Positions 19,690 through 33,400 of a stretch of DNA of 64,000 nucleotides are shown here, piece by piece. The stretch spans positions 15,086,385-15,150,384 of the forward strand of contig NC_047071.1 in the NCBI RefSeq assembly GCF_902459465.1. Reading direction: 5' to 3'. Each line of letters opens with the position of its first letter. Position 1 is the stretch's first letter. The translations under genes were made by a program, and so were the position numbers. The notes beneath the pieces were generated by a model. It was given only the letters and a program-made list of their open reading frames with translations, had not been told where the DNA came from and ran no database searches. Origin of the DNA: Asterias rubens (taxonomy: Eukaryota; Echinodermata; Asteroidea; Forcipulatida; Asteriidae).

Positions 19690-21260
19690 AATACCCCATC
19701 AGAAAGCAATGGTAGGGAATAAATTGGCGTCCCTTACTCAACCAACCCCTATGTAACACTATATATCAGAAAGCAGAGGTAGGGGACATAAATTGGCGTC
19801 CCTTACTCAACCAACCCCATGCTACACTATACATCAGAGAGCAAAGGTAGGGGACATAAATTGGCGTCCCTTACTCAACCAACCCCAATGTTACACTATA
19901 CATCAGAGAGCAAAGGTAGGGGACATAAATTGGCGTCCCTTACTCAACCAACCCCATGTTACACTATACATCAGAAAGCAATGGTAGGGGACATAAATTG
20001 GCGTCCCTTACTCAACCAACCCCAATGTTACACTATACATCAGAGAGGAAAGGTAGGGGACATAAATTGGCGTCCCTTACTCAACCAACCCCTATGTTAC
20101 ACTATACATCAGAGAGCAAAGGTAGGGGACATAAATTGGCGTCCCTTACTCAACCAACCCCATGTTACACTATACATCAGAAAGCAATGGTAGGGGACAT
20201 AAATTGGCGTCCCTTACTCAACCAACCCCAATGTTGCACTATACATCAGAGAGGAAAGGTAGGGGACATAAATTGGCGTCCCTTACTCAACCAACCCCAA
20301 TGTGACACTATACATCAGAGAGGAAAGGTAGGGGACATAAATTGGCGTCCCTTACTCAACCAACCCATATGTTACAATATACATCAGAAAGCAGAGCTAG
20401 GGGACATCAATTGGCGTCCCTTACTCAACCAACCCCAATGTTACACTATACATCAGAAAGCAGAGGTAGGGGACATAAATTGGCGTCCCTTACTCAACCA
20501 ACCCTTATGTTACACTATACATCAGAGAGCAGAGGTAGGGGACATAAATTGGCGTCCCTTACTCAACCAACCCCAATGTTACACTATACATCAGAGAGGA
20601 AAGGTAGGGGACATAAATTGGCGTCCCTTACTCAACCAACCCCAATGTTACACTATACATCAGAGAGGAAAGGTAGGGGACATAAATTGGCGTCCCTTAC
20701 TCAACCAACCTCTATGTAACACTATACATCAGAAAGCAGAGGTAGGGGACATAAATTGGCGTCCCTTACTCAACCAACCTCTATGTAACACTATACATCA
20801 GAAAGCAAAGGTAGGGGACATAAATTGGCGTCCCTTACTCAACCAACCCCAATGTTACACTTTACATCAGAGAGCAAAGGTAGGGGACATAAATTGGCGT
20901 CCCCTAAGAGGCTTGGTCTATGCTTCAATGTACAAAGTCTATCATACAGGTTGGTATAGTAGGGGACATAAATTGGCGTCCCTTACCCAACCAACCCCAT
21001 GTTACACTATACATCAGAAAGCAAAGGTAGGGAACATAAATTGGCGTCCCCTAAGAGGCTTGGTCTATGCTTCAACCTACAAAGTCTATCATACAGGTTG
21101 GTATAGTAGGGGACATAAATTGGCGTCCCTTACCCAACCAACCCCATATTACACTATACATCAGAAAGCGAAGGTAGGGGATATATATTGGCATCTCTTA
21201 CTCGACCAACCCCCACGTTACACTTTCCATCAGAGAGCAAAGGTAGGGAACATAAATTGG
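19690..21260. repeat. Minisatellite with 68/69-bp units
   Basis: About 22 tandem copies share GGGGACATAAATTGGCGTCC, CTTACTCAACCAACCCC and ACACTATACATCAGA. Units differ by one base (CCCCATG or CCCCAATG). In 20,899-21,133 a longer unit containing AGAGGCTTGGTCTATGCTTC occurs twice, giving higher-order structure, and the last copies (21,134-21,260) are decayed. GGGGAC and GTCCC in each unit can pair as a small stem. Two of three frames are open, which explains a 463-codon ORF. Confidence 0.95.
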
Positions 21261-22762
21261 GGTACCCTCAGGGGCTTGTCTATGCTGCTGCAATATACTA
21301 TATTATACAGTTGGATAGCTTTTTTAAAGAACACACTAGAAAATTGAGAAAATAGGTTTAGCTAGGAAAAAAAGGGCTAAAAGTAGAATTATCTAATTCA
21401 CAAAGATTGATCCTGTGACTCCACAAATCACAAAGCTTCAATCTCACCATCAGTGACTTAATAGTCAATCGAGCTTGCATCTTGGTGACTTATCCCTCCT
21501 GTCTTCCCTTCCAGCTCAGTGTGGCATCTTGCCTTCAGGTGCTGCAGCATCACTATATTGCTGTCCGTGGCAAAACAAGTATTCCGTGCCTCCTTTCAAT
21601 GAGCCTAGTTCCTACAATGAAGAAACAATGTTTTATTTTGTCACTTTCTTTAAATAATAGTGATGGAAGCAAAGACATTGGTAAAAATGAAAACCCAGGC
21701 TTGGACCCATTCATTAGTTGCCCGCTGTGATGGTGTCCATGGGTTTTGTACACGCAATGAGCAACGAGCGAGTGGAATCTGAGGTAAAACAGATGGTGCT
21801 ATTTGTCCCAGAGTGTGTGAAAAACCCATGGACAATATCACAGCATTTTGTTATGCCATGATAAAAGATTACAGTTACAAAAAATGTTTTATCATTGTGC
21901 TTGGGTTACAGCATGCACTTTTGTTCATCTGAACCATGTATTAACCTTGGTAAAGCATCATGTGATTGTTATTCTACCAATAACAATTCGCCTTGGCATT
22001 ACATAAACTGAAGTTCATAGATTTGTTCAAACAAAAGTACCTGTGCCTCAGCATACGTCTTAAGTCCCTGTAGATATGGAGGGGCATTTGTTCCACAACT
22101 TCCCCATCATCCTGAAACCTTTTGCTGAAGTTGTCCGTGTGTCACACTAAGTGCCCAGGTTACTTTCTTTTGCTTCCTTGAGTCCTTGTCAAGGCCAACA
22201 CCAGACATAAACTGAAGGAGTAGAGGCTCCTCTGCAGAAAAAAGCAAACAAACATAGTGAGTAATTAACCTTATTTCACTCTCTAGCTGTGATGACCGCT
22301 TAGATCCAATTTCTTCCTAGTGAAACATTAACATGGTTTGTACAAATCGCAATGACCACATATTCAAGCCATGTGGTCAATCGTTGAGCTCATTTAAAAA
22401 AATATATTTTGGAGGCTTTTTTTGGTTGGAGAGGGGATCTGACGCCCTGCCCCCCCCCCCCCCTAGCTACGAGCTTGGTGGTTTTAAAGGCGATACATGA
22501 ACAAACTCTGACATGCTGGTACTATTGGCATTACCAAGCAGATTATATCGTTATATAAAAACAAATAGGCCTAAACCGAGTATGACAATCAAAATATTCA
22601 TTTTCTGTTCTGGTTTGTCTTTTATTCGCACAATTACTGGTAATTACTCAAAATAATTGTTAGCATAAAAAACTTACTTGGTAACAAGCAATTGAGAGGT
22701 TGGTAGTATAGCACATTGTAAGAAATGGCTCCCTCTGAAGTAATGTAGTTTTCGAGAAAGAA
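21261..22762. other. Unassigned region with MITE fragments
   Basis: A foldback lies at 21,721-21,845 (GCTGTGATGGTGTCCATGGG and its inverse). The first half of the GGCAGTGGACA-family MITE occupies 22,625-22,762 and is cut by the edge of block B2. On the minus strand 22,235-22,180 could be a small exon (frame with GVGLDKDSRKQKK), but no partner exon is seen. The rest is featureless. Confidence 0.45.
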
Positions 22763-23706
22763 GACTTGGGTCCCAGGGGCCAGACCCAATTCTGGGTCAG
22801 TTTGACCAGGAATCCGTCTCAATGTGTCCCGGAATCCGAGTCAAAATCGCCGCTTTTAACCATTTCTGGTCACAGTAGGTCTGTACCAGAACGTAAACGA
22901 AAACCAAAAATGGACGTATGGTATGGTTCGGGCAATGTAACATGAATTTTGGTTGGTCACCCGATATTCTTACACCAGGAGCACTGCCTGTCCCCTCATT
23001 ACTGGAACGTATGCAAATCTTCATTGTTTGAGATGAGAGGGGGGTGGATGGGTGCACAGCGACCATGCCAATGTTCACTCAGCCCAATTGTACACTAAAT
23101 GTCGGCACACAAAGATTAGGCATACCTTTCATTAGAGATGGAAGTGTAATGCAGCTTAGAATCCCGGCATGTTAGACAGCATGTTGTTCGTTCAACCCGC
23201 CAAATTGAAGTGAGTGCAGTGTGGAATCTCATGAATTTAAAGCCCTTTTCACACTTTGTTGGGTTACACCAAGTAGGAATACTGGTCTCTGACAATTACC
23301 AAACGTATTAGATGCCTTTAACTATTTACGGTGGACTTCTATAGACCCCCCCCCATCTTTTATGCTTTGGGTGATTACTTTATTTAATTTTTTTTTATTG
23401 ATTACATGAATTTATTCGTGAGTGTCCTCGAGTAAATGTATATCCCACATACACCCCACCCCCGCTCAGGTATCTTAGGGGGCTGAATGCACATTCCTAT
23501 TTTCTCAGGGGAGTCAAGGGCTGTTTTAGAAGCAAAAAAATCCCCTAGAAATTGAATCTTTGAAGTCAGTTTAAACATCACTTCCCAGAGAAAACAAAGC
23601 AAGGGTTACTATGTTTAAGAGGTATGCACGAAACGGAGACATGGCTAAAGCGAAAGAAGAACAAAAAGAACAATTTTCCTTCTCCATTTGTAAATGCGTC
23701 TAACCA

Positions 23707-24680
23707 TAATAATAATAATAGTAATAATAATAATAATAATAAGACTTGAAATGCGCACATATCCACCCTGCTTGGTGTTGAAGGCACATTAAAACCAGAA
23801 ACAAAACAAAAACAAAACACAACACAAAGAAAAACAGACACAACAAAATTAGTCCTTGTAAACCTGTGACATAAGTTAGGTTTTGAGAAGAAACTTGAAT
23901 TTTGCGGTACAAAGACAAGATCGAAGATTAAGTGGTAAAGAGTTCCAGATGCGTGGCGCGGCTGAAGAAAAAGACCTGTCACCCCATGAGTGTCGAGACT
24001 TGGGTTCAATGAGGAGAAGCATGGAACTTGATCGAAGATTCCTTGATGGAGTGTAAACTTGAAGCAGTTCATAAATATAGTGGGGAGCCTTGCCATTAAG
24101 AGCTTTGTGGACAATGAGCATCAGCTTGAAGATGATTCGTTGAGAGGTAGGGAGCCAGTGTAGTTGTTTCAGAATGGGGGTGATAAAACAGGATTTTCTA
24201 GACAGTGTCACAATGCGGGCAGCAGTATTTTGGAGCCGTTGAAGTCGGAAAATCTGGTTGTTAGGAAGACTGTAGAGAAGAGCATTGCCGTTGCAAAGAC
24301 AAGAATTAACAAATGTGTGAATGACCTTTTCAGTGGCACTTTTGTCCAAGTACTTGCGAATCTTACCTATATTCCTGATGTGATATTATGATAAACGAAC
24401 AATGTTGTTGATGTGTGGCTGAAGTGTAATCGATGAATAAAAAATAACCCCTAAGTTCCGAGCTTTCAGCGAGGGAGCTATCCGAGCATCGCCGATGGAG
24501 ATGTATGGCACTGAAACCTTAGTTAACTGTTGACGTGACCCAAATAGAAGGAACTCTGTCTTGTCATCGTTAAACTTCAGGAAGTTTTGTTGTGTCCAAC
24601 GTCGAATCTCTTGGATGCATTTCTCAAGTCTTGCAATAGATGCATCGGCATTTTTTTGAGACAGTCTACCCGCAGAACAC
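23707..24680 (-). mobile_element. CR1/L2-type LINE 3' fragment in B2
   Basis: This is the paralogue of the B1 fragment with the same motifs and (ATT)n tail. A codon-length indel near 24,073 changes HYIFYELL to HYIYELL, so the frame stays open in both. It was copied with the block and did not insert independently. Confidence 0.8.
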
Positions 24681-24849
24681 TCGATTTAATAAGTCTCCTT
24701 GGTGTTTTATCTACGTGAGTAGGCGTGATTTTTCATGCGTGACCTCGGTTTGAATACTAATTAGTCAAAAGGGCTTCTGAAATTTAGTCTAATTCGGCCT
24801 TATTTGAAAAGTATTGACAGACGAGGAAATGTTGTGTTGCCTTTGTGTA

Positions 24850-25990
24850 AGATCGCAAAATGTGAAATTGGACTGTAAAAAAAAGAAAATAGGGTGCCAG
24901 ACTTGTTTTTAAATGTCGAGATACTGAATCAGAGGTACTGGACCCATCCATTATAAAAAATGTAACTTACCAAACCTTCACACGCGCAAACAGATGCGAG
25001 TGACGTAGATTCTCCTTTGACTTTCCCGGTGTACAGACAGTCAGATCGGACGGGTACAGTGATGGTCCCTTCCTCACTTATGTATTCAGCCACGAGACCT
25101 GGTCTGATAAAGCTGCCATCTTGTTCCAATGCCAATTCCAATGTCTGCCCAAACGCACCAATTTGGAGCTCCAACGATGAGGTGGCGATTGCACTACGAC
25201 CGACATTACGCTTGCTATCAGTGGTTAGAAATTCAGGATACACAATCTCGTACTCAGGAGCTAAAGTTTCAGTGGAAAAAAGAGAAACAATTTTTTAAAA
25301 ATGAATACGAGTTTCTCAGTATCGGATGATGATTAAAGCTTTGCAAGTTGACATTTTTAATAAAGTTAATTACACGCGATTGTTTTGGCCGCCATTGCCA
25401 CTGGTGTGTGGTAGTCGCTTGGTACCATTTGTTTCATTGGTGTTAGGCAATGCATGCTCATCCCTAAATATACTACGGCAACTATAGTAATTTTTACATG
25501 GCTAAACTGCTGGGAATAACTTAACCTAGACTTGTCAGTAACTTGAGACGGTTTGCAAGCATTTGAATTACAATTTTGGGATCTATTAAATACTAATTTG
25601 GTTGAATTGGTTTGAATTGGTTTGAATTGACTGTTCATGCAATAGTAATAGAGGAAGATTTGGTTGTTCAATAAGTTAAACGGCTTGTATCCCGAGCTGC
25701 AAGGGCACTAGAAGGCAATAACACAGTCTGCTATACATACCCTTCTCATGACTGTTCACGCCAAAGTAACGTTGCAGTTCGTCTGTAGATAAACTGTGAT
25801 GCACCTGAATCAAAAGAAAATATTCTTCTTTTAAAACAACCACGTTTAGTGTATTTTAGTTTGTGTAAAGATTCACAAACAATGGATACTTATTTGGTTA
25901 AAGTTCGACCGAGATGCTTTAGATATCAATCTATTTTATATCTTACCCCTGGACTTGCAAAAGCTGTTGCAGTCAGGAAAATACACAAAA
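24850..25990 (-). pseudogene. Captured metalloprotease exons 1-3 in B2
   Basis: On the minus strand there are a 5'-truncated exon 1 (about 25,989-25,947, start codon lost at the edge of the hexanucleotide array), an intact exon 2 (25,804-25,741) and an intact exon 3 (25,260-24,971). Introns between them and all internal splice sites are present. Homology ends in intron 3 near 24,845. Keeping introns shows capture at DNA level, not by retroposition. Exon sequence is closest to copy B. Confidence 0.85.
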
Positions 25991-26013
25991 CACATATATT
26001 AGTGATATTATGA

Positions 26014-26710
<697 letters not shown>

Positions 26711-26735
26711 TTCATTTTATCACAGCATGCAAAAG

Positions 26736-27235
26736 AAAGATCTCATTTTCCTTTGTGCCGGTAATTCCTCGAGCCGGGCCACGTCCCGTAGCCTTAGATC
26801 TCAAGGGTCTTTCTCAGGATCCTCGCTGTTCCCAAAAGCGCTGCCTTCTGTAATAGATCTACCCTCACATTTGTCCCTATTTCATCTAGATGTTTCCCCA
26901 GTGCTTTGGGAATGGTGCCAAGTGCTCCAACCACCACGGGGACTACTTTTACCTTTACCTGCCAAATCTTACGAAGTTCCCTGGCCAGGTCCTGGTACTT
27001 CTCGATCTTTTCCATCTCCTTCGAAGCTACCCTTATATCACCTGGCACCGCTATGTCAATAAGATGACACATCTTCTTCGTCTTATCTAATAGCACAACA
27101 TCCGGACGCCTATGTTGTATAACATGATCGGTCTGAATGTTAAAGTCCCATAGGATCTTGACCTGGTCGTTCTCTACAAATCTCTCCGGAACATGGTCGT
27201 ACCATTTCGCAAGTATCGGAAACTAACCGTCTTAT
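26736..27235 (-). mobile_element. LINE C-terminal endonuclease domain
   Basis: The minus frame reads KWYDHVPE, VKILWDFNIQTDHVIQHRRP, DKTKKMCHLIDIAVPGD, then RELRKIW and VVPVVVGALGT, and ends LRKTLEI-stop. RPDVV and DIAVPGD with a downstream Lys are consistent with a PD-(D/E)XK nuclease of the restriction-like type used by R2-like LINEs. The stop is followed by a short 3' UTR and the TTA/TTATCG tail. The upstream part of the element is replaced by an inverted reverse transcriptase segment. Confidence 0.75.
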
Positions 27236-27239
27236 TTTT

Positions 27240-28930
27240 GCAGGGGCAGTTGTAGTAGGGGAAAAGTTAGGGGTAGAGGTGTCTCAACAAGGGAACAGTA
27301 CACCATGGTGGAAACGTCGGCTGGAGGGTCAAATTAAAGATTTGCGAAGAGATCTCAGTAGAATAGAACAAATGAGTAAGGGTTTATTGAATAGTTCAGA
27401 CTTAAGGAATACAATTATGACAAAGTACAACGTCAAACGTAAGGGTGTGAGTGTTGTAATAGAGGAGATAAAGCAAAGGGTTAAGGCTAAGGCTGCAAAA
27501 GTGAAGAGGTATGACGACAGGGTCAGACAATAATTTCACCAGAATAGATTATTTAACACCAATCAGCGTCAGTTGTTTAAGGAATTGGATGGGAAGGCTG
27601 ACAGCACGCAAGCGGTTCCGAGACCAACAGAGGCAAAAACTTTCTGGGGTGGTATTTGGGACAAACCAGTCAAACACAACCGACAAGCGGAATGGCTAAC
27701 AGATGTGAAAGATGAATTGAGAGGGGTACAACAGCAAGAAGGGTTCCAGATTGACGTGGACAAGGTTAAGAGACAGATAAAGAAGGTGCCAAATTGGAAA
27801 GCCCCGGGTATGGACCATGTGCATGGGTACTGGTTGAAGAACTTCCGTAGTTTGCATGAGCGAATGGCCCTACAATTGCAAGACTGTCTAGTACAGGGTA
27901 AGGTCCCATCTTGGATGACTGAGGCAAAAACAGTGCTGATCATGAAGGATGTCAAGAAAGGTAACATTGCCATTAATTATAGACCAATCACGTGCTTACC
28001 TGTGATGTATAAACTCTTGACCAGTATGATTGCAGAAGACCTATATCGCCATATGGATGACCAGCAGTTGTTTCCGGAGGAGCAGAAAGGCTGTAAGAAG
28101 CGGTCCAGAGGGACGAAGGATCAACTTATCATCGATAAGGCTGTACTGAAGGACTGCAGGAGCAGAAAGACTAATTTGGCAATGGCGTGGATTGACTACA
28201 AGAAGGCGTATGACATGGTATCGCACACATGGATAATGGAATGTCTGGATATGGTTGGAGTGGCTGATGCAGTAAAACGTCTTTTAGGTGAGAGCATAAA
28301 GACGTGGCGAACAAATCTGACAGCCAACGATGATAATCTGGGCAAGGTATGCATAAGAAGAGGTATTTTCCAAGGTGACTCTCTGTCTCCGCTGCTGTTT
28401 GTTCTTGCGATGATGCCCCTGTCGATGATTCTAAGGAAGGTGAGTGCAGGTTATGTAATGAAGAAGGACGGATGTAAGATCAACCATCTGCTTTTTATGG
28501 ACGATTTGAAGTTGTTTGCGAAGAATGAGGCCGAGATCGACTCTTTGGTGCAGACCGTCAGGATTTTCAGTGATGACATTGGGATGCAGTTCGGTCTGGA
28601 GAAATGTGCTTCAATGACCATGAAGAGGGGGAAGAGGGTACATTCCGATGGCATTGCTCTGCCAGATGGTGCACAGTTGAGGGCTTTGGGTGAGGAGGAG
28701 AGTTATCGGTATCTTGGTGTACTTGAATCGGACCATGTCCTTCACAAGGAATCAAAGGTAAGGCTGAAGGCAGAATACATCAGGCGTGTAAAGAAATGTT
28801 TGAAGTCTAAACTAAACGGGGGGAACATGATTAAGGCGATTAACACATGGGCCGTGTCTTTGATGAGGTACAGTGCGGGTATTGTCGAGTGGACTAAGGA
28901 AGATCTAGATGTCACTGACAGGAGGACAAG
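27240..28930 (+). mobile_element. Non-LTR retrotransposon reverse transcriptase segment, inactivated
   Basis: A frame from about 27,279 has one in-frame TAA (27,531-27,533) and then stays open to the break near 28,930. It shows WKAPGMDHVHGYW, YRPITCLPVMYKLLTS, MAWIDYKKAYDMV (RT block with Asp), GIFQGDSLSPLLFVLAM and the catalytic FMDDLKLF box (about 28,493). FMDD instead of YADD/FADD and the endonuclease type nearby suggest an R2-like or related clade; I cannot place it further. It breaks off after TRKLHS into inverted sequence of the same element. Confidence 0.8.
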
Positions 28931-28934
28931 AAAA

Positions 28935-29120
28935 CTACATTCTACACATAGGAGAGACGTTTGCTTTCTCTATCCTTGCCTTCATTACATTTGTCCTTAG
29001 AGACTGGTCTTGCGCCGCAGTAATCAAGCCCTCTGTTTCCTTCTTTAGTTCTCCACTCTTTAACCAATTCCATGACTTGCTGCTGGCCACTTCCTCAGTA
29101 CACCTCAAGAACCGGCCATG
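28935..29120 (-). mobile_element. LINE linker fragment (inverted)
   Basis: The minus frame reads RFLRCTEEVASSKSWNWLKS, then KKETEGLITAAQDQSLRTN and ends at VSPMCRM. This is the region between reverse transcriptase and endonuclease in such elements, with the first Cys of a zinc-finger-like CxxC. Its orientation matches 26,736-27,235 and is opposite to the reverse transcriptase between them. Confidence 0.65.
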
Positions 29121-29171
29121 AAGTGGTTTGTTCCTCCAATCTTGATGTCTTTCCTCCTTCCTTTCCCTCTT

Positions 29172-29336
<165 letters not shown>

Positions 29337-29509
29337 GTTGTTTCGTCATCGCAGAGGCCGATACATGAATATTCACCCTGCTGTAATGAATCAGAATAAA
29401 GGAAACCTGTGCGACGTTCGTCGTGTATGTAAATTGTGGGTGTAGCTACCCAGGGAGAGCTGTTCATTAGGTCTGACGTGGTCGACCGGCCGACGTACCT
29501 CCAAAACCT

Positions 29510-29623
29510 ATAAACACTATTGACACGGATTCCGGGCACATTGACACGGATTCCGGGTCAAACAGACCCAGAAATGACCGGGACCCAAATCCGGGTCAAT
29601 TACGACCGGGAGTTTTTAGAGTG
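29510..29623 (-). repeat. Right terminal inverted repeat of the inter-gene region
   Basis: Ends GGGAGTTTTTAGAGTG, the inverse of the start at 14,903; it also carries a short internal duplication of ATTGACACGGATTCCGGG (29,518-29,559). Confidence 0.7.
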
Positions 29624-30335
29624 TGCTGTTCCACCTGGATCTTGGAATCAGGAATTGCTTTTAGTTGACAGTTCAAATCTTTTTTGTTTTCATATTCTTG
29701 TTTAAGTCGGCAAGGTTGTGGGGTGTTTGCCCGCCTCTAAATTTGCACCGAGACGTCAGTCAATATAATCTCAGGAAGGACGAAGCTCTTATTACAAAAA
29801 AAATTTGCGCAATGGCCTCAAAATAATGTACAAACCTACTTAATTTATAGGGTGTATATTTCATCAATTTGATATTAGTGGGTCAACTTAATTGAAAACA
29901 ATATGCTGGTCTGCAAAAATTACATTTGAAGTGTGCCCGTACAGTTAAGTTTGCACCTAATTAAGGCCAAGTCATTTTCGTGAGTATGAACGTACACGTC
30001 GGCCTATGCGGGTAACGTTTGAAGAGCTATAAGGCCGAAGTGCTTCAAGCCATCAAAGTGTAGCCCTTATTGTTTCGTCAATGTTAACGGTTAACTCAAG
30101 CATTTTTTTATAACGTTGATTGGTTAAGAACATAAGAATAATTATATTATTTTCTGACCATTCATTTTTGTTTTGTTTTGCGGGTACTCATCTTCCTCAC
30201 CCATAAATGTTTTTGGGGAGTTTAAGTGGTTAGTTATATAAACAAAATTTAGACCAATAGTTACATGTTTATAATTAAGGTCATTCAGTGAAGACTTACA
30301 TACGTTTGGGCATGTAGTTGAGATCTTGCGACACG

Positions 30336-30343
30336 TATAAAAG
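30336..30343 (+). promoter_or_regulatory. TATA box of metalloprotease copy B
   Basis: TATAAAAG 69 bp before the start codon, in the same context (AAGTGACT) as in copy A. Confidence 0.7.
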
Positions 30344-30404
30344 TGACTCTATATCTTTAGGTTCCGCACTCCTCGAAGAAGCGGGCTTCAACCAGACTAA
30401 AACG

Positions 30405-33400
30405 ATGAAGGGAATTGCTTTGTGTATTTTCCTGATTGCAACAGCTTTTGCAAGTCCAGGGGTAAGATATAAAATAGATTGATATCTAAAGCATCTCGGT
30501 CGAACTGTTACCAATTATATGTATCCATTGTTTGTGAATCTTTACACAAACTAAACCGCACTAAACATGGTTGTTTTAAAAGAAGAATATTTTCTTTTGA
30601 TTCAGGTGCATCACAGTTTATCTACAGACGAACTGCAACGTTACTTTGGCGTGAACAGTCATGAGAAGGGTATGTATAGCAGACTGTGTTATTGCCTTCT
30701 AGTGCCCTTGCAGCTCGGGATACAAGCCGTTTAACTTATTGAACAACCAAATCTTCATCTATTACTATTGCATGAACAGTCAATTCAAACCAATTCAAAC
30801 CAATTCAACCAAATTAATATTTAATAGATCCCATAATTGTAATTCAAATGCTAGCAAACCGTCTCAAGTTACTGACAAGTCTAGGTTAAGTTATTCCCAG
30901 CAGTTTAGCCATGTAAAAATTACTATAGTTGCCGTAGTATATTCAGTCTTGGTAATTTTTCACAGTGCTCCGGGATGAGCATGCATTGCCTAACACCACG
31001 ATGAAACAAATGGTACCAAACGACTACCACGCACCAGTGGCAATGGCGGCCCAAACAATCGCGTGTGATTAACTTTATTAAAAATGTCAACTTGCAAAGC
31101 TTTAATCATCATCCGATACTGAGAAACTCGTATTCATTTTTTAAAAATTGTTTCTCTTTTTTCCACTGAAACTTTAGCTCCTGAGTACGAGATTGTGTAT
31201 CCTGAATTTCTAACCACTGATAGCAAGCGTAATATCGGCCGTAGTGCAATCGCCACCTCATCGTTGGAGCTCCAAATTGGTGCGTTTGGGCAGACATTGG
31301 AATTGGCATTGGAACAAGATGGCAGCTTTATCAGACCAGGTCTCGTGGCTGAATACATAAGCGAGGAAGGGACCATCACTGTACCCGTCCGATCTGACTG
31401 TCTGTACACCGGGAAAGTCAAAGGAGAATCTACGTCACTCGCATCTGTTAGCGCGTGTGAAGGTTTGGTAAGTTACATTTTTTATAATGGATGTGTCCAG
31501 TACCTCTGATTCAGTATCTCGACATTTAAAAACAAGTCTGGCACCCTATTTTCTTTTTTTTACAGTCCAATTTCACATTTTGCGATCTTACACAAAGGCA
31601 ACACAACATTTCCTCGTGCACGTTTTCTCACAACATGTATTTAATAACATAGAAGCTTTTAAAGTTAACAATGCTTTCTTTGAAAACCGTTTGTTCTCAG
31701 AATTCTTTCACATTATCAACTAACAAACGATCTTTCAAGTTTGAATTGTTTATAAAGGTCTTATTTACTCCACATTCACCGCAAGCCACCCGCGCCGAGC
31801 CCGGATCGGGCGTGTGTGTGTGTATTTGTACGGCTTACTCTTCTCTCAAATGCAAAAGAGTGAAAAAGCACCCTTTGAAGAGCCATATCCTTTTGAGTGA
31901 TTTTCCACTCTGTGCTGGAGTGAAACCCCTCTAAAAGAGTAAACCCCTCTAAAAGAGTGTAATAACCACCACTCTGTTTAAAGAGCCATTTAAAGGACAA
32001 CACGAAATGTAAAGAGTGGTGTTTTTCACTCTTTTACATTTAGAGAGTTGTTCAACGAGTTTAGTCCTCGATTGAGTCGGTGGTTCTAGTTCAACAAACT
32101 CGTGGGTTGCCCTTGTTGTCCAAAATGGTCGGTACATAACGAACAGTTCGTTCTTCATTTTCTCCTCCTAGTCCTTATAATAATTAACAAAATAATTACA
32201 CAATGTTGTTCAGCAGAAGCCATTAGACCTTTATCGTGGTGCGGCCATCTTGATTTTTCCCCATTCAAATCAATGCTATCAAACCGAGGTTGGAAGGGGA
32301 AAATAGTCTGGTTACTTTTCGCATAAATACTAGGCCATAGTTACTGTTGTTAGATACAGAGAACATGACCATGACATGGTGGCGGCATGATAAATGTCTG
32401 TAGTCGTAGTGGATGATGTCGCTATTCAGAGGCCATCAATTAGTCATTTGATTAAAGGGTAAGCACCTGAAGTAACTATACAAGAGAATTGAGCCGAATA
32501 CCATCAATCCTTTTTTTTTACCTTCGTTTTTTTCAGATTGCGATGATTAATCACGCTGATGGACCCACATACATCGAACCACTTGATGAAGAACATGCCA
32601 TCAAAAGAGACGTAGGGCGTGGTCTTCCACATATCGCTTACAAACGAATGCCGGACACAGGCGCTTCATGCCCTGTCACAGGAGGTAAGAAACAAACCAA
32701 GACTATAGAGTACAATGGAAAGAAACAAAAGCTTTGTCAAGTAATCTGATTGAGATCTTTCTCACATTAATATTCTAAATAATGCCCGACTCTTCTAAAT
32801 GGGGACGCTATACCCAATTTCAGAAATTGGTTAATAATAAGCAGAAAATACTGCTGCACAAATCTCTTTGCTGAGCAAAAATTTGTAACTAAAAAGGTTA
32901 CTACCTTTTTTTTCTCTTTGTCATCAGAGCAAGCGAGCAATAATTTATATTTTACGAATAATTTGTTTTCAGCTGATTTTTCCGTCGAAGATGATGATGA
33001 CGACAAGATTGATGATATCAGTACAAAGTCAACTAAATATCTGGAACTTGGTGTCATCGGCGACTCTGAGTTGTATTCACTTCGAGGCGGAAACACCGCC
33101 AATTGTCTGACGGCACTTTTCAATGCAGTAAGTGATCTATCTCACTTGTTGTGGGGGTGAACGAAGACAAGTTGACTATTCGGGATTTGCACATGTGACC
33201 ACTGTAAAAATGTCACAGAGACTGACCCTCATATCTCGACTCTTCGTCAACAGGGCCCAGTTTCATAGAGCTGCAAAGCACAAAATGTGCTTAGCATGAA
33301 ATTTCTCCCTTGATAAAAACAGGATTACCAAGCGAAATTCCATTTGTTGCATAGTGCTTGTTACTGGTATTCAGCTGTTGTTTGCTGTTTGCTAAGCGTG

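Noticed and set aside
19690-21260. CRISPR-like regular repeats
   Set aside because: Units are contiguous without unique spacers, and the DNA is clearly from an animal nucleus.
19956-21347. 463-codon ORF across the minisatellite
   Set aside because: Open because the 69-bp unit is divisible by three and happens to lack stops in two frames; no independent sign of coding.
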